Positions 10,278 through 18,088 of a DNA stretch of 64,000 nt are shown here, in pieces; position 1 is the stretch's first letter; every line of letters begins with the position of its first letter. The notes below the pieces were generated by a model. It searched no databases and was not told the origin of the DNA. It was given only the letters and a program-made list of their open reading frames with translations. This DNA comes from Vibrio europaeus (GTDB lineage Bacteria > Pseudomonadota > Gammaproteobacteria > Enterobacterales > Vibrionaceae), in the NCBI RefSeq assembly GCF_001695575.1, contig NZ_LUAX01000001.1, positions 930,001 through 994,000 on the forward strand, read 5' to 3'. The translations under genes were made by a program, and so were the position numbers.

Positions 10278-10738
10278 TTGTATCCTTCCTGTATGATCCA
10301 TGTTTGTTCAGGCTCATCCTGATTAAACGATTAAATAATGTTGTGTTTCATTAATTATGAGGTTGCTATCGCTCGTCTTCGAGTCGTAGTTAAATCAACC
10401 AGTTATAAGCGTAGGAAAGGATCTGTGATTTCTCAAATGTATAATTTAAAAAGATTTTTGATTGAACTCACAAACCCTGACAGACATTAGAATGGCAATA
10501 TGTTGCTAAAATGTAAATAGTGCAACAGGTCACAAAACTGGTGCGACAGGATGGTGTAATAAATTTATCAATACAATTAGTTTTGAAGTTTGAATGAATG
10601 TCTCAGTGTGGTTGATAAAACCAAAGAAAGTGTAAAATTTGGTCATAAATTATGGACTTGATCGAAATCACATGAATCTAATGCCCCAATTTTGTTAGTA
10701 TCGAGGGTAAAGACGTTTTCAGTTATTCAAGGAATGAA
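10278..10738. other. 461-bp AT-rich divergent intergenic region
   Basis: Lies between aapJ (leftward) and the siroheme-synthase-like gene (rightward), so it must carry both promoters. No convincing open frame. It has an imperfect direct repeat (TGCAACAGG near 10521 and TGCGACAGG near 10541) and a possible FNR/CRP-type site at 10658. I see no sigma-54 site with correct spacing. Confidence 0.5.
10658..10671. promoter_or_regulatory. Possible FNR/CRP-type site upstream of the siroheme synthase gene
   Basis: TTGAT-N4-ATCAC matches the FNR consensus TTGAT-N4-ATCAA at 9 of 10 positions. It is ~70 bp before the start codon at 10739. Siroheme serves nitrite and sulfite reductases, so anaerobic control would make sense; this is inference from one motif. 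Confidence 0.4.
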
Positions 10739-11677
10739 ATGCAGTATTTTCCTCTATTTATAGATTTAAACCATAAACCTGTCTTGGTTGTTGGGGGCGG
10801 GGAAGTCGCGAGTAGAAAGGTTGATAGCCTGATCAGAGCGGGAGCCGATGTGACGATCGTTTCTCCTCAAGTTGAAGATTATCTGGCTAAGCTTGTTGCG
10901 AATGAAGAGTGCCGTTGGGTGCAGGGCTTCTATTCTGAAGAGCTGCTTGAACAGAAGTATGTTCAAGTATGGGCGACAACTGATAACCCGAATCTGAACC
11001 ATCAAGTACATCATGACGCGAAGCGCAAAGGTATTTTGGTTAATGTGGTTGATGATCAGCCATATTGTGATTTTATTACGCCTTCGATAATTAATCGCGG
11101 TCGCATTCAGTTAGCTATCTCCAGTGGTGGCGCTGCTCCTGTTCTTATTCGTAATGTACGCGAAAAGTTAGAAGCCGTGCTACCGCAAAACTTATCACTG
11201 CAAGCCGAGTTTGCGGCGTCTAAGCGTGCGGATATAAAAGAAAAGCTGCCAACGGTTGATGATCGTCGTAAGTTTTGGGAAGCGTTCTTTGCTCGCGCTG
11301 ATGTTGATAAGGCAACGGCTAACTCAGGTCTAGAGCGTGCGTATCAAGCATTGTTGTCTGAAGGTTTTGATCAAAAAGGTTCGATTACTTGGATTGAACA
11401 TGGCGATGATGTTGAACTTCTCACTTTGAAAGCCCTAAGGCTGATGCAGCAAGCGGAGTTGGTGCTTTTTGACGGAAAATGTCCGTTTAGTTTTATCGAT
11501 CTGGTGCGCCGAGATGCGGAACGAGTGGAATACCACAATGATGCAGAGCTCGCCGAGATGCTAAACAAAGCAAGAGCTGACGATCTTCGGGTAGCAGTCT
11601 TTATCCCACCTAAATCGAGCGGGGTGACTTTCCTCCAAGGTGAAGACTTGTTGTTGAGATTAGGCGCTGGGAAATAG
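10739..11677 (+). CDS. Precorrin-2 dehydrogenase/sirohydrochlorin ferrochelatase with degenerate SUMT-like tail
   Basis: The N-terminal ~210 residues match the CysG-B/Met8p module that oxidises precorrin-2 and inserts iron to form siroheme: Rossmann loop VLVVGGGEVASRKV, ATTDNPNLN, VNVVDDQPYCDFITPSIINRG, ISSGGAAPVL. From ~residue 215 the rest resembles the start of the uroporphyrinogen-III methyltransferase domain (VELLTLKALRLMQQAELVLFD, VRRDAERVE), but its glycine-rich SAM loop is replaced by IEHGDDVE and the domain ends after ~95 residues instead of ~240. Methylation must therefore come from another protein. ATG at 10739 is preceded by AAGGAATG. Confidence 0.85.
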   Translation: MQYFPLFIDLNHKPVLVVGGGEVASRKVDSLIRAGADVTIVSPQVEDYLAKLVANEECRWVQGFYSEELLEQKYVQVWATTDNPNLNHQVHHDAKRKGILVNVVDDQPYCDFITPSIINRGRIQLAISSGGAAPVLIRNVREKLEAVLPQNLSLQAEFAASKRADIKEKLPTVDDRRKFWEAFFARADVDKATANSGLERAYQALLSEGFDQKGSITWIEHGDDVELLTLKALRLMQQAELVLFDGKCPFSFIDLVRRDAERVEYHNDAELAEMLNKARADDLRVAVFIPPKSSGVTFLQGEDLLLRLGAGK

Positions 11678-11684
11678 AAACAAG

Positions 11685-11714
11685 AAAGCCGATACACAGT
11701 ATCGGCTTTTTTCG
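11685..11714. terminator. Bidirectional terminator between convergent genes
   Basis: Stem AAAGCCGATAC / GTATCGGCTTT with a 3-nt loop and six T residues, between the siroheme gene (+) and yajQ (-). Confidence 0.9.
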
Positions 11715-11728
11715 GTTAGCACTTCATC

Positions 11729-12214
11729 TTAGTCACGGAAGTTTTCGTACTGGAACGGCTGACCTAGCTCTGCTTCACGCATTACAGCGATGACAGCTTG
11801 CAGGTCGTCGCGTTTCTTGCCAGTTACACGTACTTTTTCGCCCTGAATAGAAGCTTGTACCTTCATTTTCTTATCTTTGATAAGTTTGACGATCTTTTTA
11901 GCGACAGGTGTTTCAATACCTTGCTTGAAGATGACAATCTGGTGCCAGTTCTTACCAGAGGCTTCTTCGCCTTTCGCTTCCATAGAGTTCGCATCGACAC
12001 CACGCTTAGCCAAGTGACCACGTAGAATGTCGCGCATTTGCTTCAGTTGAAAGTCACCTTCAGCGTTCAATCGTACTGATTCATCTTTTTGCATTTCAAA
12101 AGATGCTTCTACACCACGAAAATCGAAACGAGTAGCAAGTTCGCGTGTTGCGTTGTCTACCGCGTTACGCAGTTCTACAGTGTCGACCTCAGAAACAATA
12201 TCAAATGATGGCAT
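11729..12214 (-). CDS. yajQ: YajQ family nucleotide-binding protein
   Basis: 161-aa cytosolic protein matching the YajQ/DUF520 family from end to end ([60 protein letters not shown]). Family members bind nucleotides or tRNA, and some bind cyclic di-GMP as a transcription cofactor. It lies 15 bp after aroH on the same strand, so the two may share a transcript. Confidence 0.95.
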   Translation of the reverse strand: MPSFDIVSEVDTVELRNAVDNATRELATRFDFRGVEASFEMQKDESVRLNAEGDFQLKQMRDILRGHLAKRGVDANSMEAKGEEASGKNWHQIVIFKQGIETPVAKKIVKLIKDKKMKVQASIQGEKVRVTGKKRDDLQAVIAVMREAELGQPFQYENFRD

Positions 12215-12229
12215 GTTGGTTTCCTTCTA

Positions 12230-13282
12230 TTATGAGCGTTGTTTAACAGCTGTGGCCAGCATATCAAGCATGGTTGCAGTATCTTCCCAACCTAAACAAG
12301 GGTCAGTGATGGATTGACCATAGGTGAGGTTGTTGATATCCGCCATAGACTGGTTGCCTTCAAGAATGAAGCTTTCAGCCATGATACCCGCCACTTGGTT
12401 CTTACCAGACTTAATCTGTTCGCAGATATCTTTGGCAACATCCAATTGCTTACGGTGTTGCTTTTGGCAGTTGGCGTGGCTAAAGTCAACCACAAGGCGT
12501 TGTGGCAAGCCAAACTCTTCTAGTTGCTTACAGGCTGCTTCCACTGACTCAGCATCGAAGTTAGGGCCTTTATCACCACCACGAAGGATTACATGACCAT
12601 AAGGGTTACCACTAGTGCGGTAGACGGTCATGCGGCCATTTTTATCTGGAGAGTAGAAGTAGTGCGAAGCTTGTGATGCACGGATAGCGTCAATGGCAAT
12701 CTTGATGTTGCCGTTAGTACCGTTTTTAAAACCAACTGGGCAAGAAAGTGCAGAAGCCATTTCACGGTGAATCTGAGATTCTGTTGTTCGTGCGCCAATC
12801 GCGCCCCAAGTGATAAGGTCGGCGATGTATTGACCTGTGATCATATCGAGAAACTCAGTTGCCGTCGCAAGACCAAGTTTGTTGATGTCTAGCAAAAGCT
12901 TACGCGCCTTGTTAAGGCCTGCTTCTAGTGCGTAAGAACCGTCTAGGTTAGGGTCTGTGATCAGTCCCTTCCAACCAACGACGGTACGAGGCTTTTCGAA
13001 ATACGTACGCATTACAATGAAAAGCTCATCTTTGTATTGGTCTTGAATTGCTGCAAGACGCTCTGCGTAGTCAATTGCAGCTTCAGTATCATGTACTGAA
13101 CAAGGGCCTACGATCACCAAAAGGCGTTGGTCTTCCCCTGTAAGAATGTTTTCTATTTGACGACGTGACTGTGCAATACGCTGGGCTACTTCGTCCGTAA
13201 TGGGATGGGCGCTTCCTAACTCTGCCGGTGTCGGCATTGGACCCAAAGGTTGGGTTCTTAATTCATCGGTTTTTAATGGCAT
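12230..13282 (-). CDS. aroH: DAHP synthase, Trp-sensitive type (AroH-like)
   Basis: First enzyme of the shikimate pathway (phosphoenolpyruvate + erythrose 4-phosphate). Class I motifs are intact: LLVIVGPCSVHD, YFEKPRTVVGWKGL, GARTTESQIHRE, PVGFKNGT, VDFSHANCQKQH. Details match E. coli AroH better than AroF or AroG (TDELRT start, NILTGEDQRLLVI, LSPDKNG-like SPDKNGRMT, YGQSITDPCLGWEDT), so Trp feedback is likely but not proven. I start at the ATG at 13282 (MPLKTDELRT); the longer frame adds 17 unrelated residues. No clear TrpR or TyrR operator was found upstream. Confidence 0.92.
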   Translation of the reverse strand: MPLKTDELRTQPLGPMPTPAELGSAHPITDEVAQRIAQSRRQIENILTGEDQRLLVIVGPCSVHDTEAAIDYAERLAAIQDQYKDELFIVMRTYFEKPRTVVGWKGLITDPNLDGSYALEAGLNKARKLLLDINKLGLATATEFLDMITGQYIADLITWGAIGARTTESQIHREMASALSCPVGFKNGTNGNIKIAIDAIRASQASHYFYSPDKNGRMTVYRTSGNPYGHVILRGGDKGPNFDAESVEAACKQLEEFGLPQRLVVDFSHANCQKQHRKQLDVAKDICEQIKSGKNQVAGIMAESFILEGNQSMADINNLTYGQSITDPCLGWEDTATMLDMLATAVKQRS

Positions 13283-13447
13283 ACCACAGCCTGTTCTTTT
13301 TATTGCGAAGCGGTAAAGATAACGGAAACACACCTAGGAATAAACTACTTATCGAGATTCTTCTTTATACAGGGCTGTAAAACTGAAAAATCGACCGTTT
13401 GAACAGCAGCTTGTTGTTCTGAGCGTGTTGATTATTACGCTCAACGG

Positions 13448-13537
13448 ATGGCTGAGGGCCGTGAGGAAGCTGTTAAATCATTTGGACTAGCAGGATGGTG
13501 CTGGGTTGCTAAACAACTGTTTCATATCACTGTTTGA
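13448..13537 (+). CDS. Possible 29-codon small ORF
   Basis: In the 335-bp gap between aroH and the hotdog gene a short frame begins with ATG at 13448 and ends with TGA at 13535. It reads MAEGREEAVKSFGLAGWCWV..., and the same frame stays open back to 13403. Composition looks protein-like, but there is no good SD. It could be a peptide, a gene remnant or chance. Confidence 0.2.
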   Translation: MAEGREEAVKSFGLAGWCWVAKQLFHITV

Positions 13538-13617
13538 ATGCTTGATGTTAACAAAATGTTGACATAATTGTACATTCGTTATGAACTGGAAGAAATTTAA
13601 CTGGTCGGATTAGATCT

Positions 13618-14097
13618 ATGTTGTCAGCACTGTCAAAAGCAAACTTCTATCTTAACTATTTCGGTTTCTTTAAAGTCCCATTTATCTGGTTGGCAAGACC
13701 AAAGATACTGCAGCTTGATCCCGATCGCGTAGAAATCAAAATTCCGCTAAAGCGTAGAACGAAGAATCACCTTAACAGTATGTATTTTGGCGTCCTGGCA
13801 GTGGGCGCGGATGTGGCCGGAGGGTTTATGGCGATGAATAAAGCCCAAGATTGTGGCAAGAAAGTATCGCTAGCCTTTAAAGCCGTTGAAGGGCAGTTTT
13901 TGAAACGCCCTGAAGGTGATGTTCATTTCGTATGTGAAGATGGCAAGTTAATAGATGAAATGCTTGCTGAAACGTTTGAGACAGGTGAGCGTGTTAACAA
14001 AGCGGTAAAAATAACCGCCATTTGCCCAGCTCTTCACGGCGACGAACCAATGGCGGAGTTCTTTCTTACTCTGTCACTGAAGCAAACGGGTGGCTGA
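13618..14097 (+). CDS. DUF4442/hotdog-fold thioesterase-like protein
   Basis: 159 aa. Central region NHLNSMYFGVLAVGADVAGGFMAM has the pattern of PaaI/DUF4442 hotdog proteins (usually thioesterase-related acyl binding), where the N-H-x-x-S/T-x-x-x-G segment lines the active site. C-terminal strands (GDVHFVCEDGKLIDEM, AEFFLTLSLKQ) complete the fold. Substrate unknown. Convergent with the next gene, overlapping its 3' end by 32 bp. Confidence 0.75.
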   Translation: MLSALSKANFYLNYFGFFKVPFIWLARPKILQLDPDRVEIKIPLKRRTKNHLNSMYFGVLAVGADVAGGFMAMNKAQDCGKKVSLAFKAVEGQFLKRPEGDVHFVCEDGKLIDEMLAETFETGERVNKAVKITAICPALHGDEPMAEFFLTLSLKQTGG

Positions 14098-15400
14098 TCT
14101 CTTCCACTTCCATTTGCTCGACGGCGACAATCTTGCTTCGATTTAACACGATCTTCCATCGATAGAATTTTGGCTCACCGTCATGGTTATCTTCTTTTGC
14201 TATTAAGTTTATTAGGTGTCGTTTTTCTACCGATTCGCGACTGACTTGCCCGTTGTTATGGGTGTAGACTTTATTCGAGCCCTTGTCCATCAATCGGGTG
14301 AGGGCGCGCATGCTCACCATCAAAGATTCACGGGTTTCTTCATAACCACTCATAAACTTAGAGGTCGACATTTCAGTTTGAGAGCTATAATGAAGGACTT
14401 GTTCTTCTCTTTGAACGACGCGTTTTTTACGAATCAATTTGATTCTGTCTGGTAGTTTGTCCAAGACCTTATAATCGAGCCATTCGAGCTTTTGTCCAAC
14501 CGCTTTCTTGGTGGTTGGATCGAGATAGAGCTTACGCCATTTAGGGCGACCTTTACGAATCCATCGCCACATCACGTCACGCAAGTCATCTTTGAAGATT
14601 TCTCGTAGCGCATAGACGAAAGACATCAACACAATGAAGGAGGCAGTAATCTCTCCCCAGTAATCGCGCGCCAAAATTGCAGTGATAGTAACGAATACCA
14701 TGACAAAGCCAGTCGCACCACCTTTCACTACGCGTTTCATATTCTTGCCGAGAGACTGTGTTTTCTCTTGCAGAACGACGGGGTGTTCAATCAAACGACG
14801 TAGTAGTCGCATCTTGTTACTTAATCGCGTTACGTCGTCACGTACACTTTTTGAGTTGTAGTTATTGAGCTTACGATGTGCCGCCTCTTTTTCTACAATA
14901 GCAAGCAGACTCTCTTTTAAGCTTTTGTATTCACTGTCTCGCGGCATGTGCGCGATCAAGGACATCAAGCGCTGGCCCGTATACCAAGAAAGGTAGTTAT
15001 CAATATTGGCGTAGTATCGTTTTAGTCCTTCTTCATAAGGAGCACTACGACGTAGCTTTTTCAGTATATCGAGGGATAGCTTGATGACTTCATCTACTTC
15101 GTCAGTGGTGACGGTTTCTTTGTTGTGTTTGTTGAGCTCATTAACCGCTTTATCTAATGCGATAACATACTGATACGCGAACAAACTCAAACTTACACGA
15201 TATTGGGTAGTAGAAAGTCGGCCACGTTTCGCAAGTCGACTGTGAACGAGAGGGAGAAGCGTTTTGTCACTGTAATAAGCACGTTTTTGAGTGATGGATT
15301 CATAGTAGAACTCACTCTCTTTGAGAACGTCAGGAGACAAACCAAGCTCACCTGGTACAAAAAAGTACAAGTCTAAATCAGACTTCTTGGTCGCCGCCAT
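14066..15400 (-). CDS. Conserved membrane protein of unknown function
   Basis: About 444 aa from the ATG at 15400. The long N-terminal part is charged and helical (ELGLSPDVLKESEFYYES, NKHNKETVTTDEVDEVIKLS). Two adjacent membrane spans follow at about residues 230-270 (GFVMVFVTITAILARDY and TASFIVLMSFVYALREIF), then a basic, cytosolic C-terminal half rich in Arg/Lys and beta strands. A longer frame with a GTG start at 15514 is possible but adds a non-conserved-looking segment. No enzymatic motif seen. Divergent from cvfB. Confidence 0.7.
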   Translation of the reverse strand: MAATKKSDLDLYFFVPGELGLSPDVLKESEFYYESITQKRAYYSDKTLLPLVHSRLAKRGRLSTTQYRVSLSLFAYQYVIALDKAVNELNKHNKETVTTDEVDEVIKLSLDILKKLRRSAPYEEGLKRYYANIDNYLSWYTGQRLMSLIAHMPRDSEYKSLKESLLAIVEKEAAHRKLNNYNSKSVRDDVTRLSNKMRLLRRLIEHPVVLQEKTQSLGKNMKRVVKGGATGFVMVFVTITAILARDYWGEITASFIVLMSFVYALREIFKDDLRDVMWRWIRKGRPKWRKLYLDPTTKKAVGQKLEWLDYKVLDKLPDRIKLIRKKRVVQREEQVLHYSSQTEMSTSKFMSGYEETRESLMVSMRALTRLMDKGSNKVYTHNNGQVSRESVEKRHLINLIAKEDNHDGEPKFYRWKIVLNRSKIVAVEQMEVEEISHPFASVTE

Positions 15401-15540
15401 AGAGTGGGAAATTTTGAGTGTAATGCCGTCCTGCTTATCAACGGTTAACAAATAGAGCTCCTGAAAAAAGACAAAATACTTGGCGAAAGCATAACAGAGA
15501 TTCGCTATAATCACCGCAAATTTAACAAGAGACAGTTGAA

Positions 15541-16374
15541 ATGATTAAAGTTGGTCAGATTAACCACTTAGAAGTAGTAAAAAGAGCCGATTTCGGCCTA
15601 TTTCTTGATGCTGGCGATTATGGTACGACCTTGTTGCCAAATCGATTTATTCCAGAAGGTGTAGAAGTAGGTGATTTCCTAGATGCTTTTTTATACTTCG
15701 ATTCTGACAGTCAGTTAGTCGCCACAACTGAAACGCCAATCGCTCAAGTGGGTGAATGGGGTTTGATGAAAATTGAAGGTGTGAACTCTACGGGTGCATT
15801 TGCTGATTGGGGTATTAAGGGCAAAGATCTACTTATTCCCTTTAGTGAACAGCGCGCTCGTTTTGCAACGGGGCAAACTGTTTTAGTTTATGTCTACACC
15901 GATAAAGCATCCGGTCGTATCGTAGGTACCACTAAATTTAACAAGTGGCTTGATAAGACACCAGCAAAGTACCAACGTAATCAACAGGTGGATTTGATTA
16001 TCGCGGAACGAAGTGACTTAGGTTTCAAAGCCATTGTTGAAGGTCAGCACTGGGGTATGATTTTTAAATCTGACGTGTTCGGTAAGCTGTTTATTGGCAA
16101 AAAGCTTAAGGGATACATCAAGAGCGTTCGTGAAGATGGCAAGATCGATCTTTCTCTGCAAAAGGTTGGTGTTGGCAAAATGGACGATTTGAGTCAGAAG
16201 GTACTGGACTTGCTAGAGAAGAAAGGGGGGTTCCTTCCTCTTAATGACAAATCTTCTCCAGAAGCAATTTTTGCTGCTTTCCGTACCAGTAAAGGCACGT
16301 TTAAGAAAACGATCGGTGGATTGTACAAACAAGGCAGAATAGTTATCGATAAAGAAGGTATTCGCCTTGCTTAG
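15541..16374 (+). CDS. cvfB: CvfB family S1-like RNA-binding protein
   Basis: 277 aa, consistent with CvfB/YitL: three S1-type OB domains in a row (residues ~1-65 with FGLFLDAGDYGTTLLP; ~70-135 with GVNSTGAFADWGIKGKDLLIPF; ~145-210 with SDLGFKAIVEGQHWGMIF and DGKIDLSLQ) and a C-terminal winged helix (SSPEAIFAAFRTSKGTFKKTIGGLYKQG). CvfB of Staphylococcus binds RNA and affects virulence gene expression; the role in Vibrio is not known. ATG at 15541 after AAGAGACAG. Confidence 0.92.
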   Translation: MIKVGQINHLEVVKRADFGLFLDAGDYGTTLLPNRFIPEGVEVGDFLDAFLYFDSDSQLVATTETPIAQVGEWGLMKIEGVNSTGAFADWGIKGKDLLIPFSEQRARFATGQTVLVYVYTDKASGRIVGTTKFNKWLDKTPAKYQRNQQVDLIIAERSDLGFKAIVEGQHWGMIFKSDVFGKLFIGKKLKGYIKSVREDGKIDLSLQKVGVGKMDDLSQKVLDLLEKKGGFLPLNDKSSPEAIFAAFRTSKGTFKKTIGGLYKQGRIVIDKEGIRLA

Positions 16375-16394
16375 TTAAAACTTGAAGTGGCTTC

Positions 16395-16431
16395 CAAAAA
16401 AAAGGCCCTTTGCTGATCCTGCATTGGGCCT
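16395..16431 (-). terminator. Terminator of rsmF
   Basis: AGGCCC/GGGCCT stem with further pairing TGC/GCA inside; on the minus strand it is followed by eight T residues. Confidence 0.8.
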
Positions 16432-16557
16432 AGGGGAAGGGCTCACAAAGAGCCTGCGCTAACTGTTTGAATTTCCGACTTTATCCATACATAAATTGTA
16501 GTTCAAGATCCGGATTTAGCTAGGTTCTTATAGAATTTCATACTATTGTTTTACCAC

Positions 16558-17979
16558 TTAGAATAGATTTTTATCTCTTACTAACTCGCGCGGTAAACCA
16601 TTCTTAATTCGATTTCCAACCCATTTTCCTAGACCAATCACATCGTTACCCAACTTTACGATGACTTCGCCCTTACCAGATAGCCCCTCTGGTCGAACAT
16701 CCCGGCCCATAAACCATTCTCTAGCATCGTCGACTGAAAGTGCTACAGATGTAGTCTCAGTTCCGTTAGCAAGTGCTGTTGCCACTTGATGCTGCCAGCG
16801 ATAACCCTTTTTATGAGCTTCTGCGATTTTGATACCCATTCGTGAAAAGCGCAATTCGCCTAGCATAGGCTCCAACGCATGTGGAAACAGCCATACATCG
16901 TTATCGCGCAGCCAAACAGAACAATCGCTAGGTAGGTCGATATCTAAGGTTTCTTTTAGTTGGGTTTGAATGTCAGCTTGGGCTTTAGCGTTGGCTTTTT
17001 CGAAAGGGAACTCGCCCAATCTTTTCTTTACTTTAGGTGCCTCGACCGAATCTAGCTTTCGTATGCGGGCGACAAAGAAGCCTTCGCAGTCATAAACTTG
17101 AGGGAATATGTGCAAGAAACCCTCTTCAGTTAGGGCTTTGTCCGCGTCTGGGAAAAGGTCGCTCAAGCTTTCAAAACTCACCTCTTCATTAAACACCTCT
17201 TTGAGGTGATGACAAACTTGCTGATTTTCTTCAATGCTCAACGTACAGGTGGAGTACACCATCACGCCACCAGGTTTTAAGGCATGAAACGCACTTTCAA
17301 TCAGATCTTTCTGAGTATCTGAAATCGAGATAACAGACTCTTTTGTCCAGTTTTTCATCGCGTCTGCATCTTTACGGACGGTTCCTTCCCCAGAGCAAGG
17401 TGCATCAATCAGCACCGCATCAAATTGCTCTGGAAGCCAGCCGCCGAAAACACGACCATCGAAGTTGCTTAATGCCGCATTGCGTACACCACAACGCTCA
17501 ATATTGGCATGCAAGACTTTGACTCGGCTGGCAGAAAACTCATTCGCTACCAATACGCCGTCATTCTCCATACAAGCAGCAATTTGAGTAGTCTTAGAGC
17601 CAGGCGCTGCCGCCATATCGAGCACGCTTTGAAACTCTTCGCTTTGTTTAAACAACGCAGAGACTGGCATCATTGAACTGGCTTCTTGAATGTAGAACAG
17701 ACCAGACATATGTTCTGCGGTGTTTCCTAGCGGAACTTCAGATTCATCTGCCTCGATCCAAAAACCTTCATCGCACCAAGGTACTGCTTCTAATTGCCAA
17801 CCTTTACTTTTCGCTCGCTCAAGAAATTCTTCTACGGTTATTTTCAGCGTATTAACACGAATACTCTTGCGAAGAGGGCGCTGACATGCAGCGACGAAAT
17901 CGTCTATGTTCAGACCTTGAGGAAGAATGGATTCGATTTCAGACAGGAACTCTTCTGGTAGATAAACGTTATGATGCAA
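16558..17979 (-). CDS. rsmF: 16S rRNA (cytosine-1407-C5)-methyltransferase RsmF
   Basis: 473 aa. SAM site (VLDMAAAPGSKTTQIA), both RNA m5C MTase cysteines (DAPCSGEGTVRKD and STCTLSIEENQQ) and the RsmF-type C-terminal RNA-binding extension (WLRDNDVWLFP, RFSRMGIKIAE, GEVIVKLGNDVIGLGKWVGNRIKN) are visible. The start MHHNVYLPEEF is a TTG codon: there is a stop seven codons upstream with no ATG between, and GAGA lies 8-11 nt before. It follows letB, as in E. coli yebS-yebT-yebU. Confidence 0.94.
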   Translation of the reverse strand: MHHNVYLPEEFLSEIESILPQGLNIDDFVAACQRPLRKSIRVNTLKITVEEFLERAKSKGWQLEAVPWCDEGFWIEADESEVPLGNTAEHMSGLFYIQEASSMMPVSALFKQSEEFQSVLDMAAAPGSKTTQIAACMENDGVLVANEFSASRVKVLHANIERCGVRNAALSNFDGRVFGGWLPEQFDAVLIDAPCSGEGTVRKDADAMKNWTKESVISISDTQKDLIESAFHALKPGGVMVYSTCTLSIEENQQVCHHLKEVFNEEVSFESLSDLFPDADKALTEEGFLHIFPQVYDCEGFFVARIRKLDSVEAPKVKKRLGEFPFEKANAKAQADIQTQLKETLDIDLPSDCSVWLRDNDVWLFPHALEPMLGELRFSRMGIKIAEAHKKGYRWQHQVATALANGTETTSVALSVDDAREWFMGRDVRPEGLSGKGEVIVKLGNDVIGLGKWVGNRIKNGLPRELVRDKNLF

Positions 17980-18028
17980 AGCTATGTCTCGACTGGCTTA
18001 AAGGGTCGCTGATTATAGCCAAATAATA

Positions 18029-18058
18029 GAAAAAACGCAGCGGTTAGGCTGCGTTTTA
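18029..18058 (-). terminator. Terminator downstream of letB
   Basis: On the minus strand AAAACGCAGC, 6-nt loop, GCTGCGTTTTTT. It lies between letB and rsmF, so the two genes are at least partly transcribed apart. Confidence 0.9.
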
Positions 18059-18088
18059 TTGGTTGAATAGCGAAGAAATCGTTGGGAA

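Noticed and set aside
10490..10510. Sigma-54 promoter (TGGCA ... TTGCT)
   Set aside because: Spacing between the two blocks is one base short of the strict -24/-12 requirement.
13283..13440. TrpR or TyrR operator for aroH
   Set aside because: Only an isolated ACTAG half-site (near 13486) and an imperfect TTTACA/TGTATA pair were seen; not enough for a call.
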